NCBI GenBank assembly: GCA_012729335.1
Contig: JAAYDJ010000015.1
Coordinates: forward strand, 1-35,205
Reading direction: 5' to 3'
Length of the DNA: 35,205 nucleotides
Source of the DNA: Bacteroidales bacterium
Lineage (GTDB): Bacteria > Bacteroidota > Bacteroidia > Bacteroidales > Prolixibacteraceae
A model generated the notes under the pieces. The model saw nothing but the letters and a program-made list of their open reading frames with translations, ran no database searches and was not told the DNA's origin. How positions within the stretch are numbered: the stretch's first letter is position 1; each line of letters begins with the position of its first letter. This document shows positions 19,427 through 29,884 of this stretch, in pieces. The translations under genes were made by a program, and so were the position numbers.

Positions 19427-20476
19427 ATGGAACAACAACGTTCAGCGTTTCAAGGCGTAAGGATGCCGGCCGAGTGGGAGGAACAGGAGGCGGTGATGCT
19501 GACCTGGCCGCATGAGGGGACGGATTGGGCAGGGATGCTCGGGGAGGTGGAGAAGTGTTATGTGGCGATAGCGCGGGAGATATTAAAGCGGGAGTCTTTG
19601 CTGGTGGTCTGCCGGAGCCGTGAGGCCACGGAGCGCCATTTCACCGCGGAGGAGCGTGCGGGGATCCGCTTTTATGAGGTTCCCTCGAACGACACATGGG
19701 CGCGCGACCACGGTCCGATTGCCACCCTCAGGGAGGGGAAAAGGGTGGTCAACGACTTCACCTTCAATGGCTGGGGGAATAAGTTCCATGCCGGACTCGA
19801 CAACATGATCAACGCGAGCCTTTACAGGCTGGGGGCTTTCAGTGAAGAGGCCGAATACCGGGGGTATCCCGAGTTTGTCCTGGAAGGAGGAAGCATTGAG
19901 AGCGACGGGCGGGGAACCATCCTGACCACCGCCGAATGCCTCCTCAATCCCAACCGGAACCATCATCTTGACCAGCGGGGAATTGAAGAGAGGCTCACCC
20001 GGATGCTGGGGGCAGAGCGGGTGTTGTGGCTGCACCACGGATATCTGGAGGGTGACGATACCGACAGTCATATTGACACGCTGGCGCGGTTTTGTGACGA
20101 GACGACCATTTGTTACGTGAAGTGTGACGACCCTGCCGATGTCCACTATGCAGATCTGCAAAAGATGGAGGAGGAGTTAAGGCAGTTCAGGACGGCGGGG
20201 GGTGCGCCCTACCGGCTGGTGGCCCTGCCCATGTCCGACCCTGTGTACAGCAGCGAAGGACGCAGGATGTCAGCCACCTACGCCAATTTTCTCCTCGTGA
20301 ACGGGGCGGTGCTGGTGCCCCTGTACGGCCGCCCGACCGATGAAAAAGCCCTGTGCGTGTTCCGTGAAATTTTCCCTGGCCGCGAGATAACAGGAGTGGA
20401 TTGTTTACCGTTAATTGAACAAAACGGCTCTTTGCATTGTATTACCATGCAAATCCCCAAAGGATTTTTGAGATGA
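19427..20476 (+). CDS. aguA: Agmatine deiminase
   Basis: Converts agmatine to N-carbamoylputrescine and ammonia, in the arginine-to-putrescine route. The 349-residue length is normal for the peptidylarginine-deiminase-like fold. Key motifs: MPAEWEEQEAVMLTWPH at the N-terminus, NDTWARDHGP (residues 89-97), FVLEGGSIESDG, EGDDTDSHIDT with His215, and NGSLHCITMQIP with nucleophile Cys338. The next gene, aguB, starts inside its stop codon (ATGA), so the two steps are translationally coupled. No arginine decarboxylase is in the window; agmatine must come from a distant speA or from uptake. Confidence 0.96.
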   Translation: MEQQRSAFQGVRMPAEWEEQEAVMLTWPHEGTDWAGMLGEVEKCYVAIAREILKRESLLVVCRSREATERHFTAEERAGIRFYEVPSNDTWARDHGPIATLREGKRVVNDFTFNGWGNKFHAGLDNMINASLYRLGAFSEEAEYRGYPEFVLEGGSIESDGRGTILTTAECLLNPNRNHHLDQRGIEERLTRMLGAERVLWLHHGYLEGDDTDSHIDTLARFCDETTICYVKCDDPADVHYADLQKMEEELRQFRTAGGAPYRLVALPMSDPVYSSEGRRMSATYANFLLVNGAVLVPLYGRPTDEKALCVFREIFPGREITGVDCLPLIEQNGSLHCITMQIPKGFLR

Positions 20477-21369
20477 GCAATAAAAGATTGACCATAGGGA
20501 TTGTCCAGCAGCGGAACGGTTCCGGAGTGGAAGAGAACATGGAGCGGCTGGAGGAGAAGATCCTGGGGTTGGCCCGTGAGGGGGCGCAACTGGTGGTGTT
20601 GCCCGAGCTGCACAACTCCTTGTATTTCTGTCAGACCGAATCGGTGGATCAGTTTGATCTGGCGGAGCCGATTCCGGGGCCGTCGACCCTTTTTTACGGA
20701 GAACTTGCGCGCCGTGCGGGGGTGGTCCTGGTCACCTCGCTCTTTGAGCGGCGGGCACCGGGCCTGTACCACAATACGGCGGTGGTTTTTGACAGCGACG
20801 GCACGATGGCCGGCAAATACCGGAAGATGCACATTCCCGACGACCCGGCCTATTACGAGAAGTTTTATTTCACACCCGGGGATCTGGGATTTGAGCCCAT
20901 TTCCACGTCGGTGGGCAAGCTGGGGGTGCTGGTCTGCTGGGACCAGTGGTACCCCGAGGCGGCGCGGCTGATGGCCCTGGCGGGTGCCGAGCTGCTCATC
21001 TACCCCACCGCCATCGGTTGGGAGAGCAGCGACACCCCGGAGGAGAAGGCGCGCCAGCTCGACGCCTGGAGAACCGTTCAGCGGGGTCATGCCGTGGCCA
21101 ACGGACTTCACGTGGTCACCGTTAACCGCACCGGCCATGAAGCCGACCCATCGGGACAAACCAATGGGATCACCTTCTGGGGACACAGTTTTGTATGCGG
21201 TCCGCAGGGAGAGATGCTCCTGGAGGCTTCGGCGGAAAAAGAAGAAACCCTGGTGGCGGAAATTGACCTCCAGAGGAGTGAGAATGTACGGCGCTGGTGG
21301 CCGTTCCTCCGCGACAGAAGGATCGAATACTACCAGGATATTGTTCAAAGGTACAGAGATTTAAAATAG
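20473..21369 (+). CDS. aguB: N-carbamoylputrescine amidase
   Basis: Hydrolyses N-carbamoylputrescine to putrescine, CO2 and ammonia, completing the AguA-AguB pathway. The 298-residue nitrilase-superfamily protein has the Glu-Lys-Cys triad at Glu45 (VVLPELHNS), Lys118 (AGKYRKMHIPDD) and Cys155 (VLVCWDQWYPEAARL). HNSLYFCQTE and YYEKFYFTPGD are typical of AguB. The ATG at 20473 overlaps the aguA stop (ATGA); an in-frame ATG 36 bases upstream lies inside aguA and is less likely. Putrescine is the precursor of spermidine made through carboxyspermidine in Bacteroidota. Confidence 0.96.
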   Translation: MSNKRLTIGIVQQRNGSGVEENMERLEEKILGLAREGAQLVVLPELHNSLYFCQTESVDQFDLAEPIPGPSTLFYGELARRAGVVLVTSLFERRAPGLYHNTAVVFDSDGTMAGKYRKMHIPDDPAYYEKFYFTPGDLGFEPISTSVGKLGVLVCWDQWYPEAARLMALAGAELLIYPTAIGWESSDTPEEKARQLDAWRTVQRGHAVANGLHVVTVNRTGHEADPSGQTNGITFWGHSFVCGPQGEMLLEASAEKEETLVAEIDLQRSENVRRWWPFLRDRRIEYYQDIVQRYRDLK

Positions 21370-21406
21370 ATCTTTTCAAGCATTTAGTTAGTTAAATTAT
21401 ACGAAA

Positions 21407-21892
21407 ATGAAGAAGCTATTATTGGTCATGGTACTGGCGTTATGGGTGGTGGCAACCGCCGATGCGCAGGATTACAGGACGGGGATTGGCTTCCGGGGAG
21501 GTCCCTCCTTTGGGGTGACGGCCAAGCATTTTTTCACGCCTGACCAGGCCGGGGAAGTCCTGCTTTTGTCGAGGTGGGGAGGATTTCATGTCACCGGACT
21601 GTATCAGTTTCACGCCAGCGGCCTTCTGGTCAACGGATTGCACTATTATTACGGGGCGGGGGCCCATTACGGCTCCTTCCCGGGTGAGACGGGCCGGAAA
21701 TTCTATTCCAATCCCGACAAGAATTACACGGTGGTCGGACTGGACGGAATTTTGGGGATCGAGTATAACTTCAGCAATTTCCCCTTCAACGTGAGCCTGG
21801 ACTGGAAACCCGACATCAATTTCAGCGGCGGAAAGATGTTCTGGCCCGACGAATTGGCCCTTTCCATCCGCTATGTGTGGGGGATGCGGTAA
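21407..21892 (+). CDS. Small outer-membrane beta-barrel protein
   Basis: A 161-residue protein with a signal peptide (MKKLLLVMVLALWVVATADA, cleavage before QDYRTG). The mature part alternates polar and hydrophobic residues with aromatic strand ends, ending LALSIRYVWGMR, typical of an eight-stranded barrel. The specific role is unknown. It starts 37 bp after aguB and may share its transcript, but it need not be involved in polyamine metabolism. Confidence 0.8.
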   Translation: MKKLLLVMVLALWVVATADAQDYRTGIGFRGGPSFGVTAKHFFTPDQAGEVLLLSRWGGFHVTGLYQFHASGLLVNGLHYYYGAGAHYGSFPGETGRKFYSNPDKNYTVVGLDGILGIEYNFSNFPFNVSLDWKPDINFSGGKMFWPDELALSIRYVWGMR

Positions 21893-21958
21893 ACCTGGGT
21901 CACCACCCCAGCCAAAGAAATCGGCCGACGTTATAACAACTAATAAGGTATTTTTATG

Positions 21959-21966
21959 TATATTTG
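21959..21966 (+). promoter_or_regulatory. Candidate -7 box of the 22001 barrel gene
   Basis: TATATTTG matches TAnnTTTG and lies 34 nt before the ATG at 22001. It is followed by the palindrome GTTCGAAC (21965-21972). No clear -33 TTTG is present. Confidence 0.45.
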
Positions 21967-22000
21967 TTCGAACAAGTTCATATTTTAAATTCTCACAGCT

Positions 22001-22501
22001 ATGAAAAAACTGTTTTTTACCTTTATTCTGCTTGCAGCCTTTACGGTAGCCCGGGCACAGAGTCCCATCGGCGTCGGAGAATCCCAGTTGAATGCAGGCC
22101 TGGGTTTATCCTCTTGGGGATTACCGGTTTACATCGGTCTGGATTATGGTGTTCATCAGGACATCACCGTAGGTGGGGAATTGTCGTATCGGTCATACAG
22201 TGACAAGATCGGAGGCACGAAATGGAAGCACTCCATTATCGGGATTTCAGGAAACGGCAACTATCATTTCAACAGGGTACTGAATATACCTTCGCCGTGG
22301 GATTTCTATGCGGGTCTCAACCTTGGATTTTACGTCTGGAGTTCCCCCAATGACTATGTGGGGAGTCATTCTTCCGGACTGGGTCTGGGAGGTCAGATTG
22401 GCGGGAGGTACTATTTCTCGGATAATTTCGGGGTCAACCTGGAGTTTGGCGGGGGCAACGCCTTTGGAGGCGGTAAAGTGGGGATTACCCTGAAGTTGTA
22501 A
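22001..22501 (+). CDS. Small outer-membrane beta-barrel protein
   Basis: A 166-residue protein with a signal peptide (MKKLFFTFILLAAFTVARA, cleavage before QSPIG). The mature domain is glycine- and aromatic-rich with alternating strands (YIGLDYGVHQDITVGGELSY, DFYAGLNLGFYVW, GGQIGGRYYFSDNFGVNLEF) and ends KVGITLKL, like the OMP_b-brl family of Bacteroidota. It is the second barrel gene in a row but has its own likely promoter at 21959, and shares no obvious sequence with the first beyond architecture. Confidence 0.83.
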   Translation: MKKLFFTFILLAAFTVARAQSPIGVGESQLNAGLGLSSWGLPVYIGLDYGVHQDITVGGELSYRSYSDKIGGTKWKHSIIGISGNGNYHFNRVLNIPSPWDFYAGLNLGFYVWSSPNDYVGSHSSGLGLGGQIGGRYYFSDNFGVNLEFGGGNAFGGGKVGITLKL

Positions 22502-22555
22502 TTCCGGATGAAAGCTGCAGGCGGTTTCAGTCAGAAACGCCGGTAGCCCAAAAGA

Positions 22556-22612
22556 GATTCCCCGCGTGGAACTGCGAATGAAGCGGTATTCACGCGGGGA
22601 ATCCTATTTTTT
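22556..22612. terminator. Strong hairpin terminator between convergent genes
   Basis: GATTCCCCGCGTG at 22556-22568 pairs perfectly over 13 bp with CACGCGGGGAATC at 22591-22603, followed by CTATTTTTT. It ends the plus-strand barrel gene transcript and could also act for the convergent peptidase gene. Confidence 0.88.
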
Positions 22613-22620
22613 GCAGGCCT

Positions 22621-24024
22621 TTATTCTCCGGAATAGAAACGGATGGCCTTGCGGATGGCTTCCCGGCAAACCGGGCAGAAGGTGTGGAGGGTATTGCTTT
22701 TCATGAGGCAGTCCTGCATGGGGCTGAACATTCCTTTGGCCATGTATCCGCCTCCTTCGAAGGCACCCACAACCTGGGCGTATTGGGGTTCCCTCGGGGT
22801 GGGCATCGGTGTGGAGGCACCGACCATGTGTTTCCACTTGGAGTCAAAATCGACCAGGGTGCTGATATTGGGTTCCCACGGTTCGATGGCCGGGTTATAG
22901 TAGTTTTCGTAGGCTACCTCCGAGTTGTAATACTCGTCTCCCAGTCCGGCCAGTCCGTGTCCCAGTTCGTGCACCAGCACCTTGGGGGTAAGGGGGTGGT
23001 CGGTGGTGCAGACCGTGAGGAAGTTGTAGAATCCTCCCCCGCCGTAGCGGGTGGTGTTGACCAGGACGATGATGTGGTCGCCGGGCACGCCTGCCGTGGC
23101 GTCGTAGATGGAGCGCATGTCGCTGGTTGTCAGGTAGCGGTCCACGTCAAAGGTGTAAAAGGTGGCGTTGAAGGCCGTCTGGCGGTAGATATGTTCTCCG
23201 GGCACGTCGGTGCCGCTTTCCCGGGAGGCTGCAAACACAGCATGGACGTTGAATTTCTCCTTTTCCGAGGAGTAGGGTTCCACGGCGAAGATGGCCTCGC
23301 TCATGCGCCGGGCGTCGGCGAAGAATTTGTCTCTTTCCTGCGGGGTATATCCTTCGGCCAGGAAAAGGAGGTCGACATGGGTGGCAGGGTCGCCATGGGA
23401 AAGGATCTCCTGCCGGTCGGGGAAAACCGCCGGTTTTTCGGCGGGCACCTGCGCGGCGGGAGTCTCAGCCGGCTCCCGGGCGGAGGGAGATTCAGCCGGC
23501 ACCGGCGTAGCGGGGAGAGCCGGTTCCGTTCCAGAGGTGACGGCCATATTTCCGTGGATGAAATAGTTTCCGGGGTCGATTTCCGTTTCGAAGACCGGAA
23601 TGAAAACCCCGTCGTAGTTGCGGTATTCGAAGGCCAGCTTCACCTTTTGCTTCGGAAAGGGAAAGAAGACGGCGTGGTAGTATGCCCTGTCGAGGGTACG
23701 TGCTTCGGCGGTGGACTGCCACTCCTGGAAAAGGGTGCAGAAGCCCCTGCTGAAGAGCACCTTTCCGGAGGCGGGATCTGAGACCAGGTAGCGGTAGGTT
23801 CCCAAACCGGATTCATCGGTGAGGTGGGTCCTGGGGCCTGCCCACAAGGGTTCGCGGATCATCTGCATGGGATAGACTTTCATCTCCCGGTGATTTCCGG
23901 CCAGAATGAAATCGTATCGCAGTTGTTCCCCCGTGAACCAGAGGTCATACGCTTCGCCGGCCGGGGAGGAGAAGCCGCTGAAAAGGAGGATCAGCAGGCC
24001 AAAAAGCGGGAAAATACGGTTCAT
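22621..24024 (-). CDS. Secreted M64 (IgA-peptidase-like) metallopeptidase
   Basis: A 467-residue secreted zinc peptidase. MNRIFPLFGLLILLFSGFSS is a signal peptide. Residues about 20-180 form the N-terminal domain of this family (EAYDLWFTGEQLRYDFILAG). A Pro/Ala/Glu-rich linker (about 170-205) precedes the catalytic domain. HELGHGLAGLGDEYY carries His352, Glu353, His356 and Asp363, the probable zinc site of family M64. The family includes a clostridial IgA-cleaving enzyme, but most Bacteroidota members have unknown substrates. The ATG at 24024 gives a proper signal peptide and lies 42 bp from the divergent channel gene. The frame stays open far upstream only antisense to that gene. Confidence 0.9.
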   Translation of the reverse strand: MNRIFPLFGLLILLFSGFSSPAGEAYDLWFTGEQLRYDFILAGNHREMKVYPMQMIREPLWAGPRTHLTDESGLGTYRYLVSDPASGKVLFSRGFCTLFQEWQSTAEARTLDRAYYHAVFFPFPKQKVKLAFEYRNYDGVFIPVFETEIDPGNYFIHGNMAVTSGTEPALPATPVPAESPSAREPAETPAAQVPAEKPAVFPDRQEILSHGDPATHVDLLFLAEGYTPQERDKFFADARRMSEAIFAVEPYSSEKEKFNVHAVFAASRESGTDVPGEHIYRQTAFNATFYTFDVDRYLTTSDMRSIYDATAGVPGDHIIVLVNTTRYGGGGFYNFLTVCTTDHPLTPKVLVHELGHGLAGLGDEYYNSEVAYENYYNPAIEPWEPNISTLVDFDSKWKHMVGASTPMPTPREPQYAQVVGAFEGGGYMAKGMFSPMQDCLMKSNTLHTFCPVCREAIRKAIRFYSGE

Positions 24025-24029
24025 TTGAT

Positions 24030-24037
24030 TAATTTTG
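24030..24037 (+). promoter_or_regulatory. Candidate -7 box of the mechanosensitive channel gene
   Basis: TAATTTTG matches TAnnTTTG in the 42-bp divergent gap, 29 nt before the ATG at 24067. A -33 TTTG at normal spacing is not seen. Confidence 0.4.
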
Positions 24038-24066
24038 CAGGTAAAAATAGTCATAACCCGATAATT

Positions 24067-25485
24067 ATGATACAGGAACTCTACATATTGCTCTTGGGAT
24101 TGCTCCGGAAGGTGCCCTTTCTGGAGCCTGTGGCCAAGCCGCTGACGGCGTTGGCGGTGATCGTGGGCATATTGTTGCTGGCCAAGGTAGCGCATGTGGT
24201 TACGAAATACATCATGAGCCACTGGGTGATGCGGCTGGTTTCGCGGACGCGCACCGAGTGGGATGATATTCTGGCCAGGAACAAGGTATTCAACGGCATA
24301 TCGCATCTGGTGCCGCTGTTCATCATCACCAGCAGCTGTTATTTTGCCACGCCGGAACTGGAGCGTCCCCTGTCGGAGCTGGAGCCTGCCCTGGCTGCGC
24401 AGCTGTCGGCCGACTACTACTTCTCGCTGGGGCCCTTTCTGATGAAGCTGGCGCGGCTTTATTTCGTATTCACCTTCGTATACATCATCACCACGGCCCT
24501 GAATGCGGCCAATGCCATATATCAGACCACGCCCTACAGCATACACCGGCCCATCAAGGGGTACATCCAGCTGGTGCAGATTATGGTTTACTTCCTGGCA
24601 GCCATTGTGGCCATTGCCATTCTTATCGGCAAGGATCCCACGGTGCTGATAGCCGGACTGGGAGCGTTGGCGGCGGTGCTGATGCTGGTTTTCAAGGATA
24701 CGATCCTGGGGTTTGTGGCCTCCATCCAGTTGTCGGCCAATGAGATGGTAAAAATCGGGGACTGGATTGACATGCCCTCGCACCGTGCCGACGGCACCGT
24801 GGCAGACATCACGCTGACCACCGTCAAGGTGCAGAACTGGGACCGCACGATCACCACCATCCCCACCTACTCGCTGGTGTCGGAGTCGTTCATCAACTGG
24901 AAAGGGATGGAGGAGTCGCAGGGGCGACGTATCAAGCGTTCGATCTTCATCGACATGTATTCGATCCGTTTCTGTACCCCGGAAATGCTTGAGCATTTCA
25001 AGAAGTTCGAAGTCATCAGGGATTATGTGACCAACATGCAGCAGGAAATCGAGAAATACAACAAAAAGAAGAACATCAGCGAGGAGGATGTGCTGACGGG
25101 CCGGAGGCAGACCAACATCGGGGTATTCCGGAAATATCTGGAGCTTCACCTGAAACACAATCCGCGCATCAACGCCAGTATGACCTTTATCATCAGGCAG
25201 CTGCAGCCCACGGAGAAGGGGTTGCCCATGGAGATCTACGCTTTCAGCAAGGAGAAGGAGTGGGCCAGATATGAGGCGTTGCAGAACGACATTTTCGACC
25301 AGATCTTTGCCGTGATACCCGAGTTCGGGCTGAAGATCTTCCAGTCGCCCGCCGGCAATGACATGCGTACAGCCTTCCAGCAGACGCAGCAGGCCGCATG
25401 GGGTTTTGTAGATCCTGCGGGGCCGCCACCGGCAGACTTGCCCGGCGGATCTGCCCGGCCGGGCACAGGCTCTTTCAGATTATAA
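24067..25485 (+). CDS. MscS-family mechanosensitive channel, YbdG/MscM-like
   Basis: A 472-residue inner-membrane channel that releases solutes on osmotic downshock. It has N-terminal membrane helices (about residues 15-50, 80-95, 120-150), the pore helix region GKDPTVLIAGLGALAAVLML, then the MscS beta domain (VFKDTILGFVASIQLSANEM, DWIDMPSHRADGTVADI, TTVKVQNWDRTITTIPTYSL). DWIDMPSHRADGTV and the long cytoplasmic C-domain match E. coli YbdG better than MscS. A Pro/Gly-rich tail ends the protein. I chose the ATG at 24067 since it starts directly before the first helix; the frame remains open upstream over the divergent peptidase gene. Confidence 0.92.
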   Translation: MIQELYILLLGLLRKVPFLEPVAKPLTALAVIVGILLLAKVAHVVTKYIMSHWVMRLVSRTRTEWDDILARNKVFNGISHLVPLFIITSSCYFATPELERPLSELEPALAAQLSADYYFSLGPFLMKLARLYFVFTFVYIITTALNAANAIYQTTPYSIHRPIKGYIQLVQIMVYFLAAIVAIAILIGKDPTVLIAGLGALAAVLMLVFKDTILGFVASIQLSANEMVKIGDWIDMPSHRADGTVADITLTTVKVQNWDRTITTIPTYSLVSESFINWKGMEESQGRRIKRSIFIDMYSIRFCTPEMLEHFKKFEVIRDYVTNMQQEIEKYNKKKNISEEDVLTGRRQTNIGVFRKYLELHLKHNPRINASMTFIIRQLQPTEKGLPMEIYAFSKEKEWARYEALQNDIFDQIFAVIPEFGLKIFQSPAGNDMRTAFQQTQQAAWGFVDPAGPPPADLPGGSARPGTGSFRL

Positions 25486-25534
25486 GAAATGCTATGTTTT
25501 TCAGCATTCACGCTTATAAAATAGAGTATTTCAT

Positions 25535-25542
25535 TAAATTTG
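25535..25542 (+). promoter_or_regulatory. Candidate -7 box of the Lrp/AsnC pair
   Basis: TAAATTTG matches TAnnTTTG and lies 41 nt before the ATG at 25584, a usual leader length. Confidence 0.5.
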
Positions 25543-25583
25543 CAAATTAATCTGAAAGTTTAACCTACTAATTGCAGAATAGC

Positions 25584-26066
25584 ATGCAAAGCGATGATTT
25601 GATCGAATCGGTACCCGAAATAGATGCTCTGGATGAGAAGATACTGAAGCTGATAACCCGGAATGCGCGGATTCCCTTTCTGGAGGTTGCGCGGGAGTGC
25701 GGGGTTTCCGGGGCGGCCATTCACCAGCGGGTGCAGCGGCTCCTCAACATTGGGGTGGTATCGGGGAGTGAGTTTGTGGTCAATCCCACGAAACTGGGAT
25801 ACAACACCTGTGCCTACATGGGGGTGATCCTGGAGAAGGCCACCGAACACCGCAAGGTGGTGGAGCATTTGGAGAAGATTCCCGAGATCGTGGAATGTCA
25901 TTACATTACGGGGCAGTACGCCATTTTCCTGAAGGTTCAGACCAAGACCAACAAACACCTGAAAAAGCTGATTGACGAGAAGATCCAACCCATTGAAGGG
26001 ATTTCCCGCACGGAGACCTTCATCTCACTGGAGCAGGAGTTCAAGCGGCAGGTTCCGGTGAAGTAA
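25584..26066 (+). CDS. Lrp/AsnC family transcriptional regulator (first of a pair)
   Basis: A 160-residue DNA-binding regulator. The N-terminal helix-turn-helix is at about residues 13-60 (IDALDEKILKLITRNARIPF, then VSGAAIHQRVQRL), followed by the RAM effector-binding domain (about 75-155, with VECHYITGQYAIFLKV and GISRTETFISLE). Lrp/AsnC proteins form dimers to octamers and usually sense amino acids. A candidate promoter lies at 25535. The next gene is a paralogue 15 bp downstream. I chose ATG 25584; a TTG at 25572 is also in frame. Confidence 0.92.
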   Translation: MQSDDLIESVPEIDALDEKILKLITRNARIPFLEVARECGVSGAAIHQRVQRLLNIGVVSGSEFVVNPTKLGYNTCAYMGVILEKATEHRKVVEHLEKIPEIVECHYITGQYAIFLKVQTKTNKHLKKLIDEKIQPIEGISRTETFISLEQEFKRQVPVK

Positions 26067-26081
26067 CCAAATCCTCAGACC

Positions 26082-26549
26082 ATGACACTAAGAAACCATC
26101 TTGACGAGGTTGACCTGAAGATCCTGGAGATCATCAGCAAGAATGCCCGTATTCCTTTCAAGGATGTGGCCGGGGAGGTCGGAATTTCGAGGGCTGCTGT
26201 TCACCAGCGGGTGAACCGGATGGTTGAGCTGGAGGTGATCACCGGCTCGGGCTATTATGTCAACCCGAAAAAAATCGACTACCGCACCTGCACCTATATC
26301 GGCATTTTCCTTGACAAGGGGGGAATCTACGCCGATGTGGCCGAGAGGCTGAGGGAGATCCCCGAGGTGGTGGAATGCCATTACACCACCGGGCAGTATG
26401 GGATCTTTGTGAAGGTGTATGCCAAGGACAACGAACACCTCAAGAGCCTGCTGAGCGACCAGATCCAGAAAATTCAGGGCATCTCCAGTACCGAAACCAT
26501 CATTTCACTCGAAGAGACTTTCCGGAGGACGCTGCCGGTCTACCCGTGA
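26082..26549 (+). CDS. Lrp/AsnC family transcriptional regulator (second of a pair)
   Basis: A 155-residue paralogue of the preceding gene, about half identical throughout: VDLKILEIISKNARIPFKDV, ISRAAVHQRVNRM, VECHYTTGQYGIFVKV and GISSTETIISLEETF align position by position. Both carry HQRV in the recognition helix, so they may bind related operators or form mixed oligomers. They are 15 bp apart and probably co-transcribed. The heptad array at 26554 begins 4 nt after the stop. Confidence 0.92.
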   Translation: MTLRNHLDEVDLKILEIISKNARIPFKDVAGEVGISRAAVHQRVNRMVELEVITGSGYYVNPKKIDYRTCTYIGIFLDKGGIYADVAERLREIPEVVECHYTTGQYGIFVKVYAKDNEHLKSLLSDQIQKIQGISSTETIISLEETFRRTLPVYP

Positions 26550-26553
26550 CAAC

Positions 26554-26833
26554 AATCTTAAGTCTTAAGTCTTGAGTCTTGAATGTGGGAGTCTGGAATC
26601 TTGAGTCTAGAATCTTGAATGTGGGAGTTTGGAGTCGGGAATCTGGAATCTGGAGTCTTGAATGTGGGAATCTTGAGTCTTGAATGTGGGAATCTGGAAT
26701 CTGGAGTCTGGAATCTTGAATCTGGAATCTTGAATGTGGGAGTCTTGAGTCTGGAATGTGGGAGTCTTAAGTCTTAAGTCTTGAATCTTAAATCTTAAGT
26801 CTGGAGTCGGGAATCCGAAATCTGGAATCATGG
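26554..26833 (+). repeat. Heptanucleotide tandem array 5
   Basis: About 39 units filling 280 of the 287 bp between the Lrp stop and the rlmB stop. Units are A[A/G]TC[T/G][T/G][G/A], with an 8-bp unit AATGTGGG recurring six times at intervals of 3-7 units. Flanks have blocks of AGTCTTA. The array starts 4 nt after the TGA at 26547-26549 and reads in the same direction. Confidence 0.92.
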
Positions 26834-26836
26834 ATG

Positions 26837-27586
26837 TCAGGGGGTGCGCTGGCGGAGGGCTTCATAGACCATCAGGGAGGCGGCGACGGAGACATTGAGG
26901 GATCCGATTTGTCCCAGGATGGGGATTCTGACCAGTTCATCGGCTTTACGCAGCAGTGCAGGGGAGATGCCGGTATCTTCGGCGCCCATGATGATGGCCA
27001 GTGGTCCTGACATTTCCGCACGGGTATAGAGGGTATTTCCCTTTTCAGTGGCGGCCACGATTTTTACTCCCGATTCGCGCAGGAAGTCGCAAGCTGTGGC
27101 CAGGCTGGCCGTCCGGCACACCGGCACGAGGTTAAGGGCACCCGCCGAGGTTTTCATGGCGTCATCCCCCACCCTGGCGGCTCCCTTTTCAGGGATCACC
27201 ACCGCGTGTACGCCGGCGCATTCGGCCGAGCGGACGATGGCCCCGAAATTACGCACATCGGTGACCTGGTCCAGGATCAGGATCAGTGGCGTGGCACCCC
27301 GCTCCCATATTTCCGGGAGAATATCCTCAAGGCGATAGAAGTCAACGGCCGCCATCATGGCGATCACCCCCTGGTGGTTTTTCCGGGTGATGCGGTCCAT
27401 TTTCTCCTGCGGAACATACTGGAAGGCAATCCCGAATTCTTTGATGAGCTGATAGAGCTCTCCGAAGAGTTCGTTGCTCAGGCCGTTGCGGATCAGCACC
27501 TTATCGATGGTGCGCCCTGCGCGGATGGCCTCGATGACCGTGCGCGTGCCGAAAATGAAGTCGTCGCTTGTGCGTCTCTGTTCCAT
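26837..27586 (-). CDS. rlmB: 23S rRNA Gm2251 2'-O-ribose methyltransferase
   Basis: A 249-residue SPOUT methyltransferase that methylates the ribose of G2251 in the 23S rRNA P-loop. It has the N-terminal substrate-binding domain (IFGTRTVIEAIRAGRTIDKV, RITRKNHQGVIAM) and the SpoU catalytic domain: LDQVTDVRNFGAIVRSAECA (motif 1), AIIMGAEDTGISPALLRKAD (motif 2) and IPILGQIGSLNVSVAASLMVY (motif 3). Length and motifs fit RlmB/TrmH group 3. It lies 78 bp downstream of the ABC-F gene, with a hairpin in between. Confidence 0.94.
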   Translation of the reverse strand: MEQRRTSDDFIFGTRTVIEAIRAGRTIDKVLIRNGLSNELFGELYQLIKEFGIAFQYVPQEKMDRITRKNHQGVIAMMAAVDFYRLEDILPEIWERGATPLILILDQVTDVRNFGAIVRSAECAGVHAVVIPEKGAARVGDDAMKTSAGALNLVPVCRTASLATACDFLRESGVKIVAATEKGNTLYTRAEMSGPLAIIMGAEDTGISPALLRKADELVRIPILGQIGSLNVSVAASLMVYEALRQRTP

Positions 27587-27630
27587 ATCAAATCATTCTG
27601 TTATAAAGCAATATCAAAGGGTTCCCCATT

Positions 27631-27664
27631 TGGGCGGCTCAGCGATCCGCTAAGGTTCCGCCCA
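27631..27664 (-). terminator. Hairpin between the ABC-F gene and rlmB
   Basis: TGGGCGG at 27631-27637 pairs with CCGCCCA at 27658-27664, with an inner AGCG-ATC-CGCT stem. It lies immediately after the ABC-F stop codon on the minus strand. No long T-run follows, so it may attenuate rather than fully terminate. Confidence 0.5.
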
Positions 27665-29875
<2,211 letters not shown>

Positions 29876-29884
29876 CGGGGCGGA

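Noticed and set aside
24025-25158. N-terminal extension of the M64 peptidase
   Set aside because: It lies antisense to the mechanosensitive channel and in front of a signal peptide.
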